Positions 17,715 through 25,879 of a stretch of DNA of 51,643 bases are shown here, piece after piece. The notes beneath the pieces are model-generated. The model was not told where the DNA came from, made no database searches, and saw nothing but the letters and a program-made list of their open reading frames with translations. The number at the start of each line of letters is the position of its first letter. Position 1 is the stretch's first letter. Source of the DNA: Nocardiopsis xinjiangensis YIM 90004 (GTDB lineage: Bacteria > Actinomycetota > Actinomycetes > Streptosporangiales > Streptosporangiaceae); NCBI RefSeq assembly GCF_000341145.1, contig NZ_ANBE01000022.1:1-51643 (forward strand). The letters are read 5' to 3'. The position numbers were made by a program, and so were the translations under genes.

Positions 17715-19147
17715 TCACCGGTGAGCGGAGGCGGGAGGACGGCGCAGCTGCTCCAGGAGCAGACTCATCCGGTACCAGGGGTCCGGTGTCTGCGCTTGCC
17801 GGTCCTGCAGGTCGTACCAGGCGCCCGGGGCGAGCCACGGGCCCAAGGGCGTGCCGGGGACCGGACCGTTCAGCATCTCGGAACGGCCCAGGCGCTCCAG
17901 CGGCTCCACCCCCAGCGCGACCGCAGCCGGGGCCATCGCCCCGGTAAGGAAGGGGCGTCGCGTCAGGTCCGCAGGACCGCGTCCCCGCCGTACCTCCATC
18001 GCGTGCAGGGAACCGTTCTGGACGAGCTCCGACGCCGCCTCGGCCACCGGGTCCAGGGATGGGGCCTCCTCTCCCGGGAAGGAGACCGAGAAGGTCACCG
18101 TCTCGCGCACCCCGTCAGGGACCCGCCTCGTGCGCACCGTGCCCTGGAACGACGCGTGCCACCCGCCCGCACAGGGCCCGGGGCGCCGGAGAACGCCATC
18201 CAGGCCGGCCCGGGCGCCCGTCGCCGTGCGATGCGTGTGAGTACCGCCGGGTCCCATTCCGTCGACAGCGGTTCGTTCACCCCCAGGAGCGCGGGCGGAC
18301 CGCCGGCCAGGTGCTCGGCGAGGAGTTCCACCGCCGCTCCCAACTCCAGATCGGCGTCCGCGGGGTGGACGGTCTTCAACGACACCAGGAGCTGGTGCTC
18401 GTCCTCGTCCGGGGCGGGTTCGGAGCGCGGGGGAAAGGCCCTGCGTGTTCCGGGGCGGAGCGAGACGAACCCGTACCCGGGGTCCCACGACAACGGTTCG
18501 GCGGAGAGCCCGTCCCGGTGGCCCGTGCCCTCGGCCACCACCCACCGGACCAGCGGAGTGGTCAACAGCTCCGCCATCGGCCGGGTCACCCGCGCCCCCG
18601 GAGGGGTCACGATCTGCAGCCCGCGGCGTGCGCGCGCGTGCAGTGCCAAGGCCTCCATGAGCCAAGGCGACGCCGACACCAGAGGACGGTCCTCCACGAG
18701 GACCGCCGTGTGCTCGGTGACCGCTGCCGTGACGGGGTCGTCCGTGCCCGCGCGCAGGAAGCTCTCCAAAGGCGGAAGGTGTTCCAGCGGCTCCCGCACC
18801 ACCCCTCCGTGGTGTTCGACCAGGTAGTTACCGAACCGCCGGACCACGTCACGAGCGCCGTACTCGGCCCTGCCCAGAGTGGTGGCCCGTGCCTCCACCC
18901 ACCAGGGCTGTGCGGGGGTCTCGTCGGGCAGCGGGACGTCGAGCACGCGCTCGGCTTCGGCGGAGGTCGCCTGCCACTCGGCCGCGCGGACCGTGGCCAC
19001 GAGGTGGCCGTCCTCGTCCCGGAGCTGCACGAGGGCGCCGTCGGCGACGAGCCGGACCCGGAGCGCGGGGCCGGCCGCCACGAGCGCGCGCGTGAGGCCG
19101 TCGATGCCGGGAGGCTGTTCCAGGAGGGCAGTGAGAGTGAGGCTCAT
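17715..19147 (-). pseudogene. DUF6177-family protein, split by a frameshift
   Basis: The gene starts at ATG 19147 (MSLTLTALLEQPPGIDGL). It reads as a DUF6177-type protein (EHTAVLVEDRPLVSASPWLM, then LQIVTPPGARVTRPMAELL) up to about AWMAFSGAPGP, then runs into a stop at 18095. The family-like continuation (GWHASFQGTVRTRRVPDGV, FSVSFPGEEA, then a C-terminal part ending at 17715) is in another frame. A single lost base near 18165-18190, in a G/C run, explains both halves. Joined, the product would be about 477 residues. DUF6177 genes often accompany WXG100/DUF6507 toxin loci in actinomycetes, as here, and their function is unknown. Either a true pseudogene or an assembly error. Confidence 0.7.
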
Positions 19148-19166
19148 GGGGCTTGGTTCATGGGTG

Positions 19167-19619
19167 TCAGGTGTCGTTGTTGGCTTCGTCGATTTTTTGT
19201 TGGAGCCAGGCGGGAATGTGCTCTGGATCCCGGGGAAAGCGCGCGAGGTCGTCGGCATAGCCGTGGGGTGAGGGACTGAAGAGGAATTTGGGTGGGTCGT
19301 CGTAGTTGAAGGTGACGTCGTAGTGGGTGGGTGGGGTGATGGTATAGCGCATCGAGAACCAGGTACCCCGGCCTTTTTGGTACATGCCAGAGCGGAGGCG
19401 CTTGACGTCGATGATTACTTCAGGAAAGGGGACGAGGTCTCGTTCTCCATTGGGACTTCGAAGGTAGAGTCCGTCGGTGGAGAACCCCTTCAGGCCGTCC
19501 CATTCATAAGTAAGTTCCTCCCACTCCCTTGTTGCTGCCTCCAGGAAAGATCGTCCAATTCTAATCAGAATTTCTTCTTGCTCTTCAGGGGTCATGTTGC
19601 CAACTTTTGGCGGCCTCAT
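19167..19619 (-). CDS. YezG-like immunity protein
   Basis: A 150-residue cytoplasmic protein just 14 bases after the nuclease toxin gene on the same strand, with AAAGGGA before the ATG. It has the pattern of YezG-family antitoxins: an N-terminal helix (EEQEEILIRIGRSFLEAATREWEELTYEW would be its span), an edge strand region ending in a short RGTWFSM segment, and the YDVTFNYDDPPKF strand that recalls the conserved YNYDD of YezG. In Bacillus, YezG neutralises the YeeF nuclease of the same NS_2 class as the toxin encoded here. Base composition is far lower in GC than the neighbouring core genes, pointing to acquisition with the toxin tip. No signal peptide is seen. The family call rests on motif memory plus the toxin context. 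Confidence 0.7.
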   Translation of the reverse strand: MRPPKVGNMTPEEQEEILIRIGRSFLEAATREWEELTYEWDGLKGFSTDGLYLRSPNGERDLVPFPEVIIDVKRLRSGMYQKGRGTWFSMRYTITPPTHYDVTFNYDDPPKFLFSPSPHGYADDLARFPRDPEHIPAWLQQKIDEANNDT

Positions 19620-19633
19620 ATTTTCCCTTTGTG

Positions 19634-20500
19634 TTACTGAATGGGTAGGTTTTCGTAGTGCAATTTCTTTTGCGGTACTCCGTTGACCTTCCAGTCCACT
19701 CGGATGTCACTCGGGGGAGGATATCTTACAGTCCCATCTTTCAGGGTGATTGGTTCCAGATTTGGATCATCGGTCATCCGGATGCTGGTCTCGATCTTGG
19801 GAGGCCTCGGGCCGGATTCTAGGGCTGGCCCTAGAGTGGACATTACTTCATCGTAGTCTTGCTTGAGAATTCCCCTGAGCAAATGCTCTTTTCCTTCTAG
19901 GAGGGCTTCCCATGTCCGCTCTGCATTCCTGTAATTTCCTGTTATTCCTCCATTTGCTACGCGATGCTGATTCACTTCCGTAAGCATGGCGACCTGATTA
20001 AGGTGTTCTCCCGGGCCATGAAGTTTACCTGATGCGTAGAGGTGTCCGCCATTCCATGTTTTTGACCCTGTCTTCCAAAGCTCTACTTCTCCGGGGTTTG
20101 GATTGCGCCCGTGGTCCGCCTTGAAGTCTTCAATGATTTGATGATTAAGTTCCGTGAAATATTCATCTGCCCATTGGCCGATTTTGTCTTGGGCGTCCTT
20201 GTTTCGGTCATGTTTTCCATAGTCGAGCTCGCCTTCTGCGCGGACCGTGCGGCCGTTGGAGTCGGTGTAGTAGGTGTACTCCGTTCCGCCGGTCCGGACC
20301 ACGTACTTGGCATCCTTGTGAGGGTTGAGCAACTCAGGATGGTCTGCTCCACGCGTCCGCGCATCCGTGTGGATCTCGGTGATCTTGCCGCCGGAGTCGG
20401 TGAAGTAGGTACTCGAACGCCCCTCTGAATCGGTGATCTCGTAGGTGCGGTTGGGTTCCAGGTCGGCGCCGTCGCCGAAGCGCTCCGTAGGACCCGGCAT
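19634..20500 (-). CDS. Nuclease toxin tip (DNA/RNA non-specific endonuclease, NS_2 type)
   Basis: A 288-residue stretch whose frame is continuous with the WXG100-like gene upstream, broken only by one TGA at 20555-20557. The first part has two short pre-toxin repeats (LEPNRTYEITDSEGR..YFTD and YVVRTGGTEYTYYTD). The C terminus has a DNA/RNA non-specific nuclease of the NS_2 type: NGGHLYASGKLHGPGEHLNQ (from residue 150, catalytic His153 and metal-binding Asn168), then VNQ and NYRNAERTWEALL (189-201), and a strand pair ending the domain. It should degrade nucleic acid of rival cells. ATG 20498-20500 has no ribosome-binding site, so independent translation is doubtful. The DNA is AT-rich relative to the N-terminal part. 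The paired immunity gene follows. Confidence 0.7.
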   Translation of the reverse strand: MPGPTERFGDGADLEPNRTYEITDSEGRSSTYFTDSGGKITEIHTDARTRGADHPELLNPHKDAKYVVRTGGTEYTYYTDSNGRTVRAEGELDYGKHDRNKDAQDKIGQWADEYFTELNHQIIEDFKADHGRNPNPGEVELWKTGSKTWNGGHLYASGKLHGPGEHLNQVAMLTEVNQHRVANGGITGNYRNAERTWEALLEGKEHLLRGILKQDYDEVMSTLGPALESGPRPPKIETSIRMTDDPNLEPITLKDGTVRYPPPSDIRVDWKVNGVPQKKLHYENLPIQ

Positions 20501-20554
20501 GAGGGAGTCGTCGGGGCCGACGTGTACCGGCGCACTCGACCCGTTGTCGGAACC

Positions 20555-22414
20555 TCAGCCCCTCCCATTGCCAGAGGACGGAGGTCCCAGGTCTCCACTG
20601 GTGCTACTGGTGCCACCTTCGTCGACGGTCGGAGTCCGGGAACCTTCCTCGTCGGGGTCGCGCAGGGCCGGTGCTTCGGGCGAGGGGTTCTGCCCGTCGG
20701 GGGACGTGGTCCAGGGGTCACCGGAACGGTCCGCGCCCGCGTCCCTGGTGCCTTCGCGCAGCTCTTGGCCGGTGGGGTCGGGTTCCGTTCCGGAACGGTC
20801 CTGTGCCCCCTCACGCCGGCCGCTGTCGGAAACGTCGCGCGGCGGGGTGTCGGTGCCGTCTCGCGTGCCGGCCCCCGGTTCGCTGCGGAACCCTCCATCG
20901 GTCTCACCCTGTCCCGGACCGTCCTCGGGCGTCGTGGAACCGGAAGAGTCACTCCCGCCTTCCCCGGGCGTGCTGTCATGGGGCGTCGGTGCGGGCGTCT
21001 GCTCTCCGGACGACCCGTCCCCGCGGCCCTCCGAACCAGCCCCGTTCCCATCGCCGGGGCTCGCCGGGCCGGGGCCTTCGGGCGTAGCCGGCGGGGTCGG
21101 TGCCTCCGGTCCCGGTCCGGGGCCCAGGTCCGGAGCGCCACCCTGGCCACCGCCCAGCTGGTCCTCCAGCCGCTGCAGTGACTCGTCCATACTCTGCAGC
21201 GACGACGTCAGATCGGGATGGGTGGCCGGAGGCTCGGGTGAGGGCACGGTGTCGGTGCCGCCCGCACCCCCGGGTGTGGTGGGCGAGGTCCCCTGACCGC
21301 CTCTGTCACCGCCGGTTCCGTCCGCGTCGGGCGTGCCGGTGTCGAACCCACCGGACGTGTCGCCCGAGACCCGGAGCCAACTGGTGGGCGAGAGCATCGA
21401 CAGCACGTTCAGGGTGCCGTTGGTGACGGTGAAGCCGGGCCGGTCGTCGAATTCGCTGACCGGGACGATGGAGTCACCGATCTCGGCCAGAGCCGCCTGG
21501 CTGTTCTCCCACTGGGCCTGCCAACCACCCGGGTCTTCCCACTCCCCTCGGGCGTTGGAGCCGAGCACGGCCCAGAAGGTCTCCTGGGCGTCGGACCGGT
21601 TGGCGCCCATGTTCTCGCCCCACTCGGTCCCGAAGGGGTAGGCGGCCTGGCCGTCGCGCCACACCCCGGTCGCCATTCCGACCCCGACGGCCTGACCCAC
21701 GATGAAGGTGCCCACACCGGCCAGGCTGTCCTCGATGTGTCCGGTGGGTTCCGCGACCGAACTGCCCCAGGGGTTGGCCTGGTCCACGGTGTCGCCCGAG
21801 ACCCCGTAGAGCTCCTTGTCGCGCTCTCCGGGCATCTCGGTCTGGTCGTGGCGCGCCTTGTCGGAGTAACCACTGAACAGGGTGCCGTCGTAGTGCGCGC
21901 CGATGGCGTTGGCGCACTCGCGCTCGGCCTCCTGGTAGGCCTGGACCGCTTCGGCCACACGGTTGTTGATCCCGTTGTTGGTGGCCCGGTGGATCTCGTC
22001 GTCGAGCCACTCGTCGTCCCAGCCCACCTCCGCGCGGAACTCCTCGGCCTCCTCCTTGAGGCCGATGAGGGTCTGCTTGATGGAACGGGCGTTGATGGCG
22101 AAGCCTTCGAGGGCCCATGCCGCGTCCTCGGTGACGGTGGCCACGTCGGAGGCGTCCACCGTGACCGGGTCGAGAGCGCCCAACAGGGTCTCGGACTCGG
22201 GGGCCTCGTAGACCGGCGTCAGCGCTCCCCACGAGGCCTTGATGTCGCCGGCGGTCTCCTCGATGTTCTCGCCGGCGGTGCGTAGGTCCGAGGCGGCGGT
22301 CTCGAGCTCATCGGGGTCGATCTTCGGGATGGGGATCATCGACGGGCTGACCCCGCCGTCCGAGGCCGGGGCCGCGCAGGGGCCGATGTCGAAAGAGGAG
22401 GGGGCGTCGTCCAT
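20555..22414 (-). CDS. WXG100-like polymorphic toxin, N-terminal and linker part
   Basis: A 619-residue protein. The N-terminal part resembles WXG100/ESX effector carriers: a helical hairpin (DELETAASDLRTAGENIEET, then a W-G turn in SWGAL) and further helices to about residue 190. Next comes a glycine-rich conserved region (GQAVGVGMATGVWRDGQAAYPFGTEWG would be its span), then a very long Pro/Gly/Ser/Asp-rich linker (about 355-615). No signal peptide is seen, as expected for ESX-type export. The frame ends at TGA 20555-20557, but the same frame continues open for another 306 codons into the nuclease tip. The intact product would have about 925 residues. Start MDDAPSS is preceded by a GAGG with short spacing; an internal ATG gives MIPIPKIDPDEL. 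Confidence 0.75.
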   Translation of the reverse strand: MDDAPSSFDIGPCAAPASDGGVSPSMIPIPKIDPDELETAASDLRTAGENIEETAGDIKASWGALTPVYEAPESETLLGALDPVTVDASDVATVTEDAAWALEGFAINARSIKQTLIGLKEEAEEFRAEVGWDDEWLDDEIHRATNNGINNRVAEAVQAYQEAERECANAIGAHYDGTLFSGYSDKARHDQTEMPGERDKELYGVSGDTVDQANPWGSSVAEPTGHIEDSLAGVGTFIVGQAVGVGMATGVWRDGQAAYPFGTEWGENMGANRSDAQETFWAVLGSNARGEWEDPGGWQAQWENSQAALAEIGDSIVPVSEFDDRPGFTVTNGTLNVLSMLSPTSWLRVSGDTSGGFDTGTPDADGTGGDRGGQGTSPTTPGGAGGTDTVPSPEPPATHPDLTSSLQSMDESLQRLEDQLGGGQGGAPDLGPGPGPEAPTPPATPEGPGPASPGDGNGAGSEGRGDGSSGEQTPAPTPHDSTPGEGGSDSSGSTTPEDGPGQGETDGGFRSEPGAGTRDGTDTPPRDVSDSGRREGAQDRSGTEPDPTGQELREGTRDAGADRSGDPWTTSPDGQNPSPEAPALRDPDEEGSRTPTVDEGGTSSTSGDLGPPSSGNGRG

Positions 22415-22462
22415 GTCCTCAGGGGGGTGGGGGATTTCAGGGGCAGGCGCGAGCGGGTCGGC

Positions 22463-22810
22463 TCAGTCGGAGTACTGGGGGTCGGGGACCTCGCCGATGT
22501 TGCCTTGGGCCTCGCTCGCCATCTCCAGGTCGCCCGCGACGTAGTGGCCCGTGGCCTCGCTCGCGCCCCCTACGGCCGAGGCGGTCAGTTCGACGATGCC
22601 GCCGACGAGACCGGAGACGTACTCGGAGAACTCGCCCAGGGCCACGCTGATGGGCACACTCGAGGCGGCCGCCTCGGCCTCGGTGGTGGCCTCGCCCAGA
22701 GCCACGGAGTCCCCGGTCAGGCCGCTGCTTCCGTCTTCGTCGCCGATATGGCCGGAGACGGTCGTCAGGACCCCTCGGACCTCGGGGACCTGGATGTTCC
22801 AAGCGGACAC
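22463..22810 (-). CDS. DUF6507-like WXG100-superfamily partner
   Basis: A 115-residue helical protein with GTG 22810 preceded by GGGAGG. It reads VSAWNIQVPEVRGVLTTVSG at its start. Its C-terminal half (VALGEFSEYVSGLVGGIVEL, then GHYVAGDLEMASEAQGN) matches the pattern of DUF6507 proteins, which are small WXG100-like partners common in actinomycetes. Such proteins usually precede large ESX-exported toxins, and the toxin gene begins 48 bases downstream. It is probably a chaperone or co-secreted partner of that toxin. Family assignment is from remembered family features. Confidence 0.7.
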   Translation of the reverse strand: MSAWNIQVPEVRGVLTTVSGHIGDEDGSSGLTGDSVALGEATTEAEAAASSVPISVALGEFSEYVSGLVGGIVELTASAVGGASEATGHYVAGDLEMASEAQGNIGEVPDPQYSD

Positions 22811-23118
22811 ACAACCTCCCTGCGCCTGTTTGCCGACCGAACGAAACACGGGCCGGTTCGCAGGACCGACCCCGTGTGGGGATTGTGTCGCACTGTGTGT
22901 GGAAATGTCTTTGAGGTGTTTCGTGGGCCTTTCACGTTCGTCCTGTGCCTCATGGAGGGGGCCTGTTCCGACCAGGGACGACGCCCCGACCTCCAGAATG
23001 GAGGGGGCGTATGTGACACCGGACACGGACAGGGCCGGCGGGCACGAGCAGCGGGTCCCTGAGCCCGCCGCCGGGCACGAGTGTGTTTGCTGCTCCGTCG
23101 TACGGCCATGGGTCGGAG
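22811..23118. other. Divergent promoter region
   Basis: A gap of about 308 bases between the minus-strand DUF6507 gene and the plus-strand membrane-protein gene. It must contain the promoters for both. A small hairpin CCTCCA-GAA-TGGAGG lies near 22990-23004. I see no gene. Confidence 0.4.
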
Positions 23119-23802
23119 ATGGCGGAAAACACGGATGAGCCCCCGAGCCGCGAGGCTGCGCCCCCCGAACGCCACCTCTGGTGGATACAGGCCTACGGGC
23201 AGAACAACCCGCGCCAGTACGCCAGGCGAGCGGGCCTGGTCTCCGCCGGCCTCGTGCTGCTCTTCGTGGTCCCTGCGGCCTTGCTGCTGTTACTGCCCCG
23301 CGACGGCATCCCACCGGAACTCGCATGGCCGGCCGTGGGAGCACTGGCCGCGGTCGCGCTCCTGGGGGCAGGGCTCTTCCACCTGTTCCAGAGGATGTTC
23401 CGCCGGGTGCTCGGGGTCGAGGCCTCCCCGGAGGATGCGGGACCGCACCACCGGAAGGCGGCGAACCGGCAGGTGCGCCGGGGCTGGCTCAGCGGGCACC
23501 CCGAGGTCGACGCACTCGCGCGCCGTCTGAGCGTGCAGGCCGAGCGCGTGGCGTCGCTCCGTTACGTGGCGCTGTTCATGGCCCTCATGCTCGTGAACCT
23601 TTTGAACCTGGGGCTGCAGATGGCTCGGGGGCCGGTGACCGCCGCACACGCGATGCTGGTGGTGATCACGCTCGCCTTTCTGGTCGCGTTCCCGTTGTTG
23701 GCCTGTCGGCGCCGCCGCAGGGCACAGGCATTGCGGAAGGCCTACGACGAGCGTTACGGCCGTGCCGGAATCTGTGGGGCTCCGGAACGCCGAGAAGAAT
23801 GA
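23119..23802 (+). CDS. Four-helix membrane protein of unknown function
   Basis: A 227-residue membrane protein. A polar N terminus (MAENTDEPPSREAAPPERHL) leads to two helices (SAGLVLLFVVPAALLLLL; WPAVGALAAVALLGAGLFHL), a basic cytoplasmic loop (FRRVLGV, HHRKAANRQVRRGWL), then two more (LRYVALFMALMLVNLLNLGL; MLVVITLAFLVAFPLLAC) and a basic tail. Start is uncertain: ATG 23119 has GGAG directly before it with no spacing, and GTG 23083 in the same frame would add 12 residues. I do not recognise the family. It lies between the divergent ESX-toxin locus and the SDP-like operon and could belong to either or to neither. Confidence 0.65.
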   Translation: MAENTDEPPSREAAPPERHLWWIQAYGQNNPRQYARRAGLVSAGLVLLFVVPAALLLLLPRDGIPPELAWPAVGALAAVALLGAGLFHLFQRMFRRVLGVEASPEDAGPHHRKAANRQVRRGWLSGHPEVDALARRLSVQAERVASLRYVALFMALMLVNLLNLGLQMARGPVTAAHAMLVVITLAFLVAFPLLACRRRRRAQALRKAYDERYGRAGICGAPERREE

Positions 23803-23862
23803 CCGGATCCGGTCAGAACCGATCTGCGTTCTGTTTCCCTGGGGAGGTCTGAAAAGGTCGGA

Positions 23863-23885
23863 AACCCCTGATCATCCTTGGGGTT
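23863..23885 (+). terminator. Possible terminator before the SDP-like operon
   Basis: AACCCC and GGGGTT pair around an 11-base loop, about 60 bases after the stop of the membrane protein. The stem is short and no U-tract follows, so support is modest. Confidence 0.3.
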
Positions 23886-23917
23886 GCCCCGGGGCCTATC
23901 CCGGGCCTCCGACGCTG

Positions 23918-23930
23918 TGTAAATATTACA
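23918..23930. promoter_or_regulatory. AT-rich dyad upstream of the SDP-like operon
   Basis: TGTAA-ATA-TTACA is a perfect palindromic pair in an otherwise GC-rich stretch. It lies about 125 bases upstream of the sdpI-like start. It is a good candidate operator or part of the promoter for the operon. The Bacillus system is controlled by an ArsR-type repressor (SdpR); no such gene is in this window. Confidence 0.4.
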
Positions 23931-24054
23931 TCACGGCGCGTTCCGGTGTTGTTCCTGTACCTTCTTGGAGCCCCCCTCTGGCGACGAGGTGCATGTGTCT
24001 CCGTCATGGTTCCATGTGTCACTTCGTGATAGCGGTATCGGGAAGGTTGTACCA

Positions 24055-24444
24055 GTGGAAGACCTCAGTGGAATCATCAGTGCGGCTGTAGGGCTGCTGT
24101 TCCTTTCAGGGGTCGTGCATTTCATCAAGGTGGCCACGAAGAACGGAACATTGGACAAGAATTCCGCGATCGGAATCAGGACCAAAATCACCACTTCTTC
24201 GGATGTGGCTTGGGAGGCGGGGCATCTCGCGGCTGGACCTTGGCTGCTCGGAGGTGCGCTGACCGGGTATTTCATGGCGCTGCTTTCGGCTGCGCTGACG
24301 GTGTTCGGCGCTCTCTCCGACTCTCTCGGTCCGGCCGTTTTGCTCGTGCCCGGATCCGGATTCTTGGCCGTGTGCGTGACCCTCATCGTCGCCACACGGA
24401 TCGCGAACAAGTCCGGGGCCGAGGCAGAAGCGAACCAACAGTAG
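24055..24444 (+). CDS. sdpI: SdpI-family membrane protein, likely immunity to the SdpC-like toxin
   Basis: A 129-residue membrane protein. GTG 24055 is preceded by GGAAGG at eight bases. It has three hydrophobic helices: about residues 5-22, 60-85 and 100-120. The SdpI signature is clear: IGIRTKITTSSDVAWEAGH (about residues 38-56), the loop that carries the family's conserved Arg-Thr-Lys and Ser-Asp-x-x-Trp residues. In Bacillus subtilis SdpI protects the producer from the SDP peptide and senses it at the membrane. Here the gene leads the operon, eight bases before sdpC, so immunity would be made first. The family is widespread; the immunity role rests on the neighbouring genes. Confidence 0.85.
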   Translation: MEDLSGIISAAVGLLFLSGVVHFIKVATKNGTLDKNSAIGIRTKITTSSDVAWEAGHLAAGPWLLGGALTGYFMALLSAALTVFGALSDSLGPAVLLVPGSGFLAVCVTLIVATRIANKSGAEAEANQQ

Positions 24445-24452
24445 GGCATCAG

Positions 24453-25151
24453 ATGAGTAAGAGTTTCATCGCCGTATCGACGGTCGCGTCTCTCGTGCTG
24501 GGGGTGGGCGGTGTCGTCGCTGTACCCGCCACTGCCGGGACGGCGCCCAACAGCGTCCAACAGCAGGTCACTGAACAGAACCCGGGGCGGGCGGAACTGA
24601 AAGAGGACCTCTCCCCGATCGCCGACTACAGCGACCAAGAGATTTTGCAGCTCCTGCTGGCCGCGCAAGGGCCGATCGCCGAGGACCACCCCGAACTCCC
24701 GCGGCTCCTGGGCTTCGACGAGGAAAAGCCCCACACCGACACGGAGGGGCTCGCTGTCATCATCGACGAGTACTTGAAGTTCGAACCGGACTTCGACGAG
24801 CTCGTCTCCCAGCCGCTCCAGTCCGGCGACCCCGACGAGGTCGACCGTGCGCTCATGGCCTTCACGGGGTCCTTCATGGAGTTCATGGAGGTCTCCGCCG
24901 AAGAGCTCGGCGACGGTTGGGAGGAGCAGGCGAGTGGTGCCGGGTGGACGTGGCAGGGCGCAAACGTCGCCATCTACGCGAACGCACTCGGTGTCGCCAA
25001 CGTCGTGGGTTACACGAACGCCGGTGTGGCCACCTTCGCTCTGGCCGCCGTCGCCGTGGTCAAGCTCTACCTCGACGATTCCGGGCCCCAGGGCGCCGGG
25101 TTCGAGCGGGAGCACTTCGTCAACGAGTTCGCCACGGCCTTCGGTTCGTAG
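24453..25151 (+). CDS. sdpC: SdpC-family antimicrobial peptide precursor
   Basis: A 232-residue exported precursor. The signal peptide covers about residues 1-29 (LVLGVGGVVAVPATAG). Next is the conserved N-domain (YSDQEILQLLLAAQGPIAED, residues 59-78) that marks the SdpC family. The C-terminal hydrophobic segment (about 165-206) starts GWTWQGANVAIYANALGVA and ends AAVAVVKLY; the mature toxin of Bacillus SDP lies in the same place. A charged tail (DDSGPQGAGFERE) would be trimmed off. The family precursor is cut by signal peptidase and by SdpA/SdpB to a small membrane-collapsing peptide. Unlike the Bacillus peptide, this protein has no cysteine at all. The start is ATG after a weak AGGGC site. 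Confidence 0.8.
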   Translation: MSKSFIAVSTVASLVLGVGGVVAVPATAGTAPNSVQQQVTEQNPGRAELKEDLSPIADYSDQEILQLLLAAQGPIAEDHPELPRLLGFDEEKPHTDTEGLAVIIDEYLKFEPDFDELVSQPLQSGDPDEVDRALMAFTGSFMEFMEVSAEELGDGWEEQASGAGWTWQGANVAIYANALGVANVVGYTNAGVATFALAAVAVVKLYLDDSGPQGAGFEREHFVNEFATAFGS

Positions 25152-25288
25152 ACAGCTACCCCGGTCGGACGGGGCTTGTCACCAGTAAGAAGTCGGCCGC
25201 CGAGGAGTCACGCCCCCTGCGGCGGACGCCCGGCGGTCGGCCGTCGACCCTTTCAGGGGGCGGGAAGAGGCACGGAGAGTACATCATC

Positions 25289-25879
25289 ATGGGTGACAGA
25301 GGTACGGGCGAAAAGGTCGGTGAACGTGCAGGCGAGAAGGCTACGGTTGCCGGACTCGCAACACTGGTCCTGGTTTCCTCCTTGCTTCTGGGGTCCATTT
25401 TCTTCTCGTTCCCCAGCAACGTTCTGTCGGTTCGTGACGGAGGAGCTGTAAGAACATTTTCTGTGGAACTCCTTCCGCAGAACTGGCCATTCTTCACGAA
25501 ACCACCCAACGACGCGGAAGTTATCCCCTACAGCGTTCGTGGGGGTGAGGCGGTCGAGTTCGCATCCCAGTTCCCCAATGGTCGGTCGGACAATATCTTC
25601 GGATTGTCGCGTGAGCAGAGGGCGCAAGGTCCGGAAATGGCGAACATGGCGAACCAGGTCGAGGAGTGGGTCGACTGTTCCGAAAATCGTGACCGCTGCA
25701 TCGAGACAGTGGTCGAGCAGGGCGCCGTGCAGACGATCCACAATTCCTCCCCGGTGGCGACCCTGTGCGGTCCTGTGGTCCTGGTACAGACCGAGCCGGT
25801 TCCGTGGTCATACAGGGAGAACTACGACGGTTGGCGCCTCGACAAGGAGGCCGTCATGATCGAAGCGGAGTGCGGATGA
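25289..25879 (+). CDS. sdpA: SdpA-family maturation protein
   Basis: A 196-residue protein with one N-terminal membrane helix (residues about 20-41, VAGLATLVLVSSLLLGSIFF). It then has the SdpA hallmark LLPQNWPFFTKPP (61-73), which matches the conserved P-x-x-W-x-F-F-T-[KR]-S/P-P of SdpA proteins. The outer domain has four cysteines (DCSENRDRC, LCG, ECG). SdpA works with SdpB to turn SdpC into the active peptide. A 137-base gap separates it from sdpC, and its stop overlaps the sdpB start (ATGA). Start ATG 25289 has GGAGAG at about 11 bases. Length is a little above the Bacillus protein. Confidence 0.82.
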   Translation: MGDRGTGEKVGERAGEKATVAGLATLVLVSSLLLGSIFFSFPSNVLSVRDGGAVRTFSVELLPQNWPFFTKPPNDAEVIPYSVRGGEAVEFASQFPNGRSDNIFGLSREQRAQGPEMANMANQVEEWVDCSENRDRCIETVVEQGAVQTIHNSSPVATLCGPVVLVQTEPVPWSYRENYDGWRLDKEAVMIEAECG

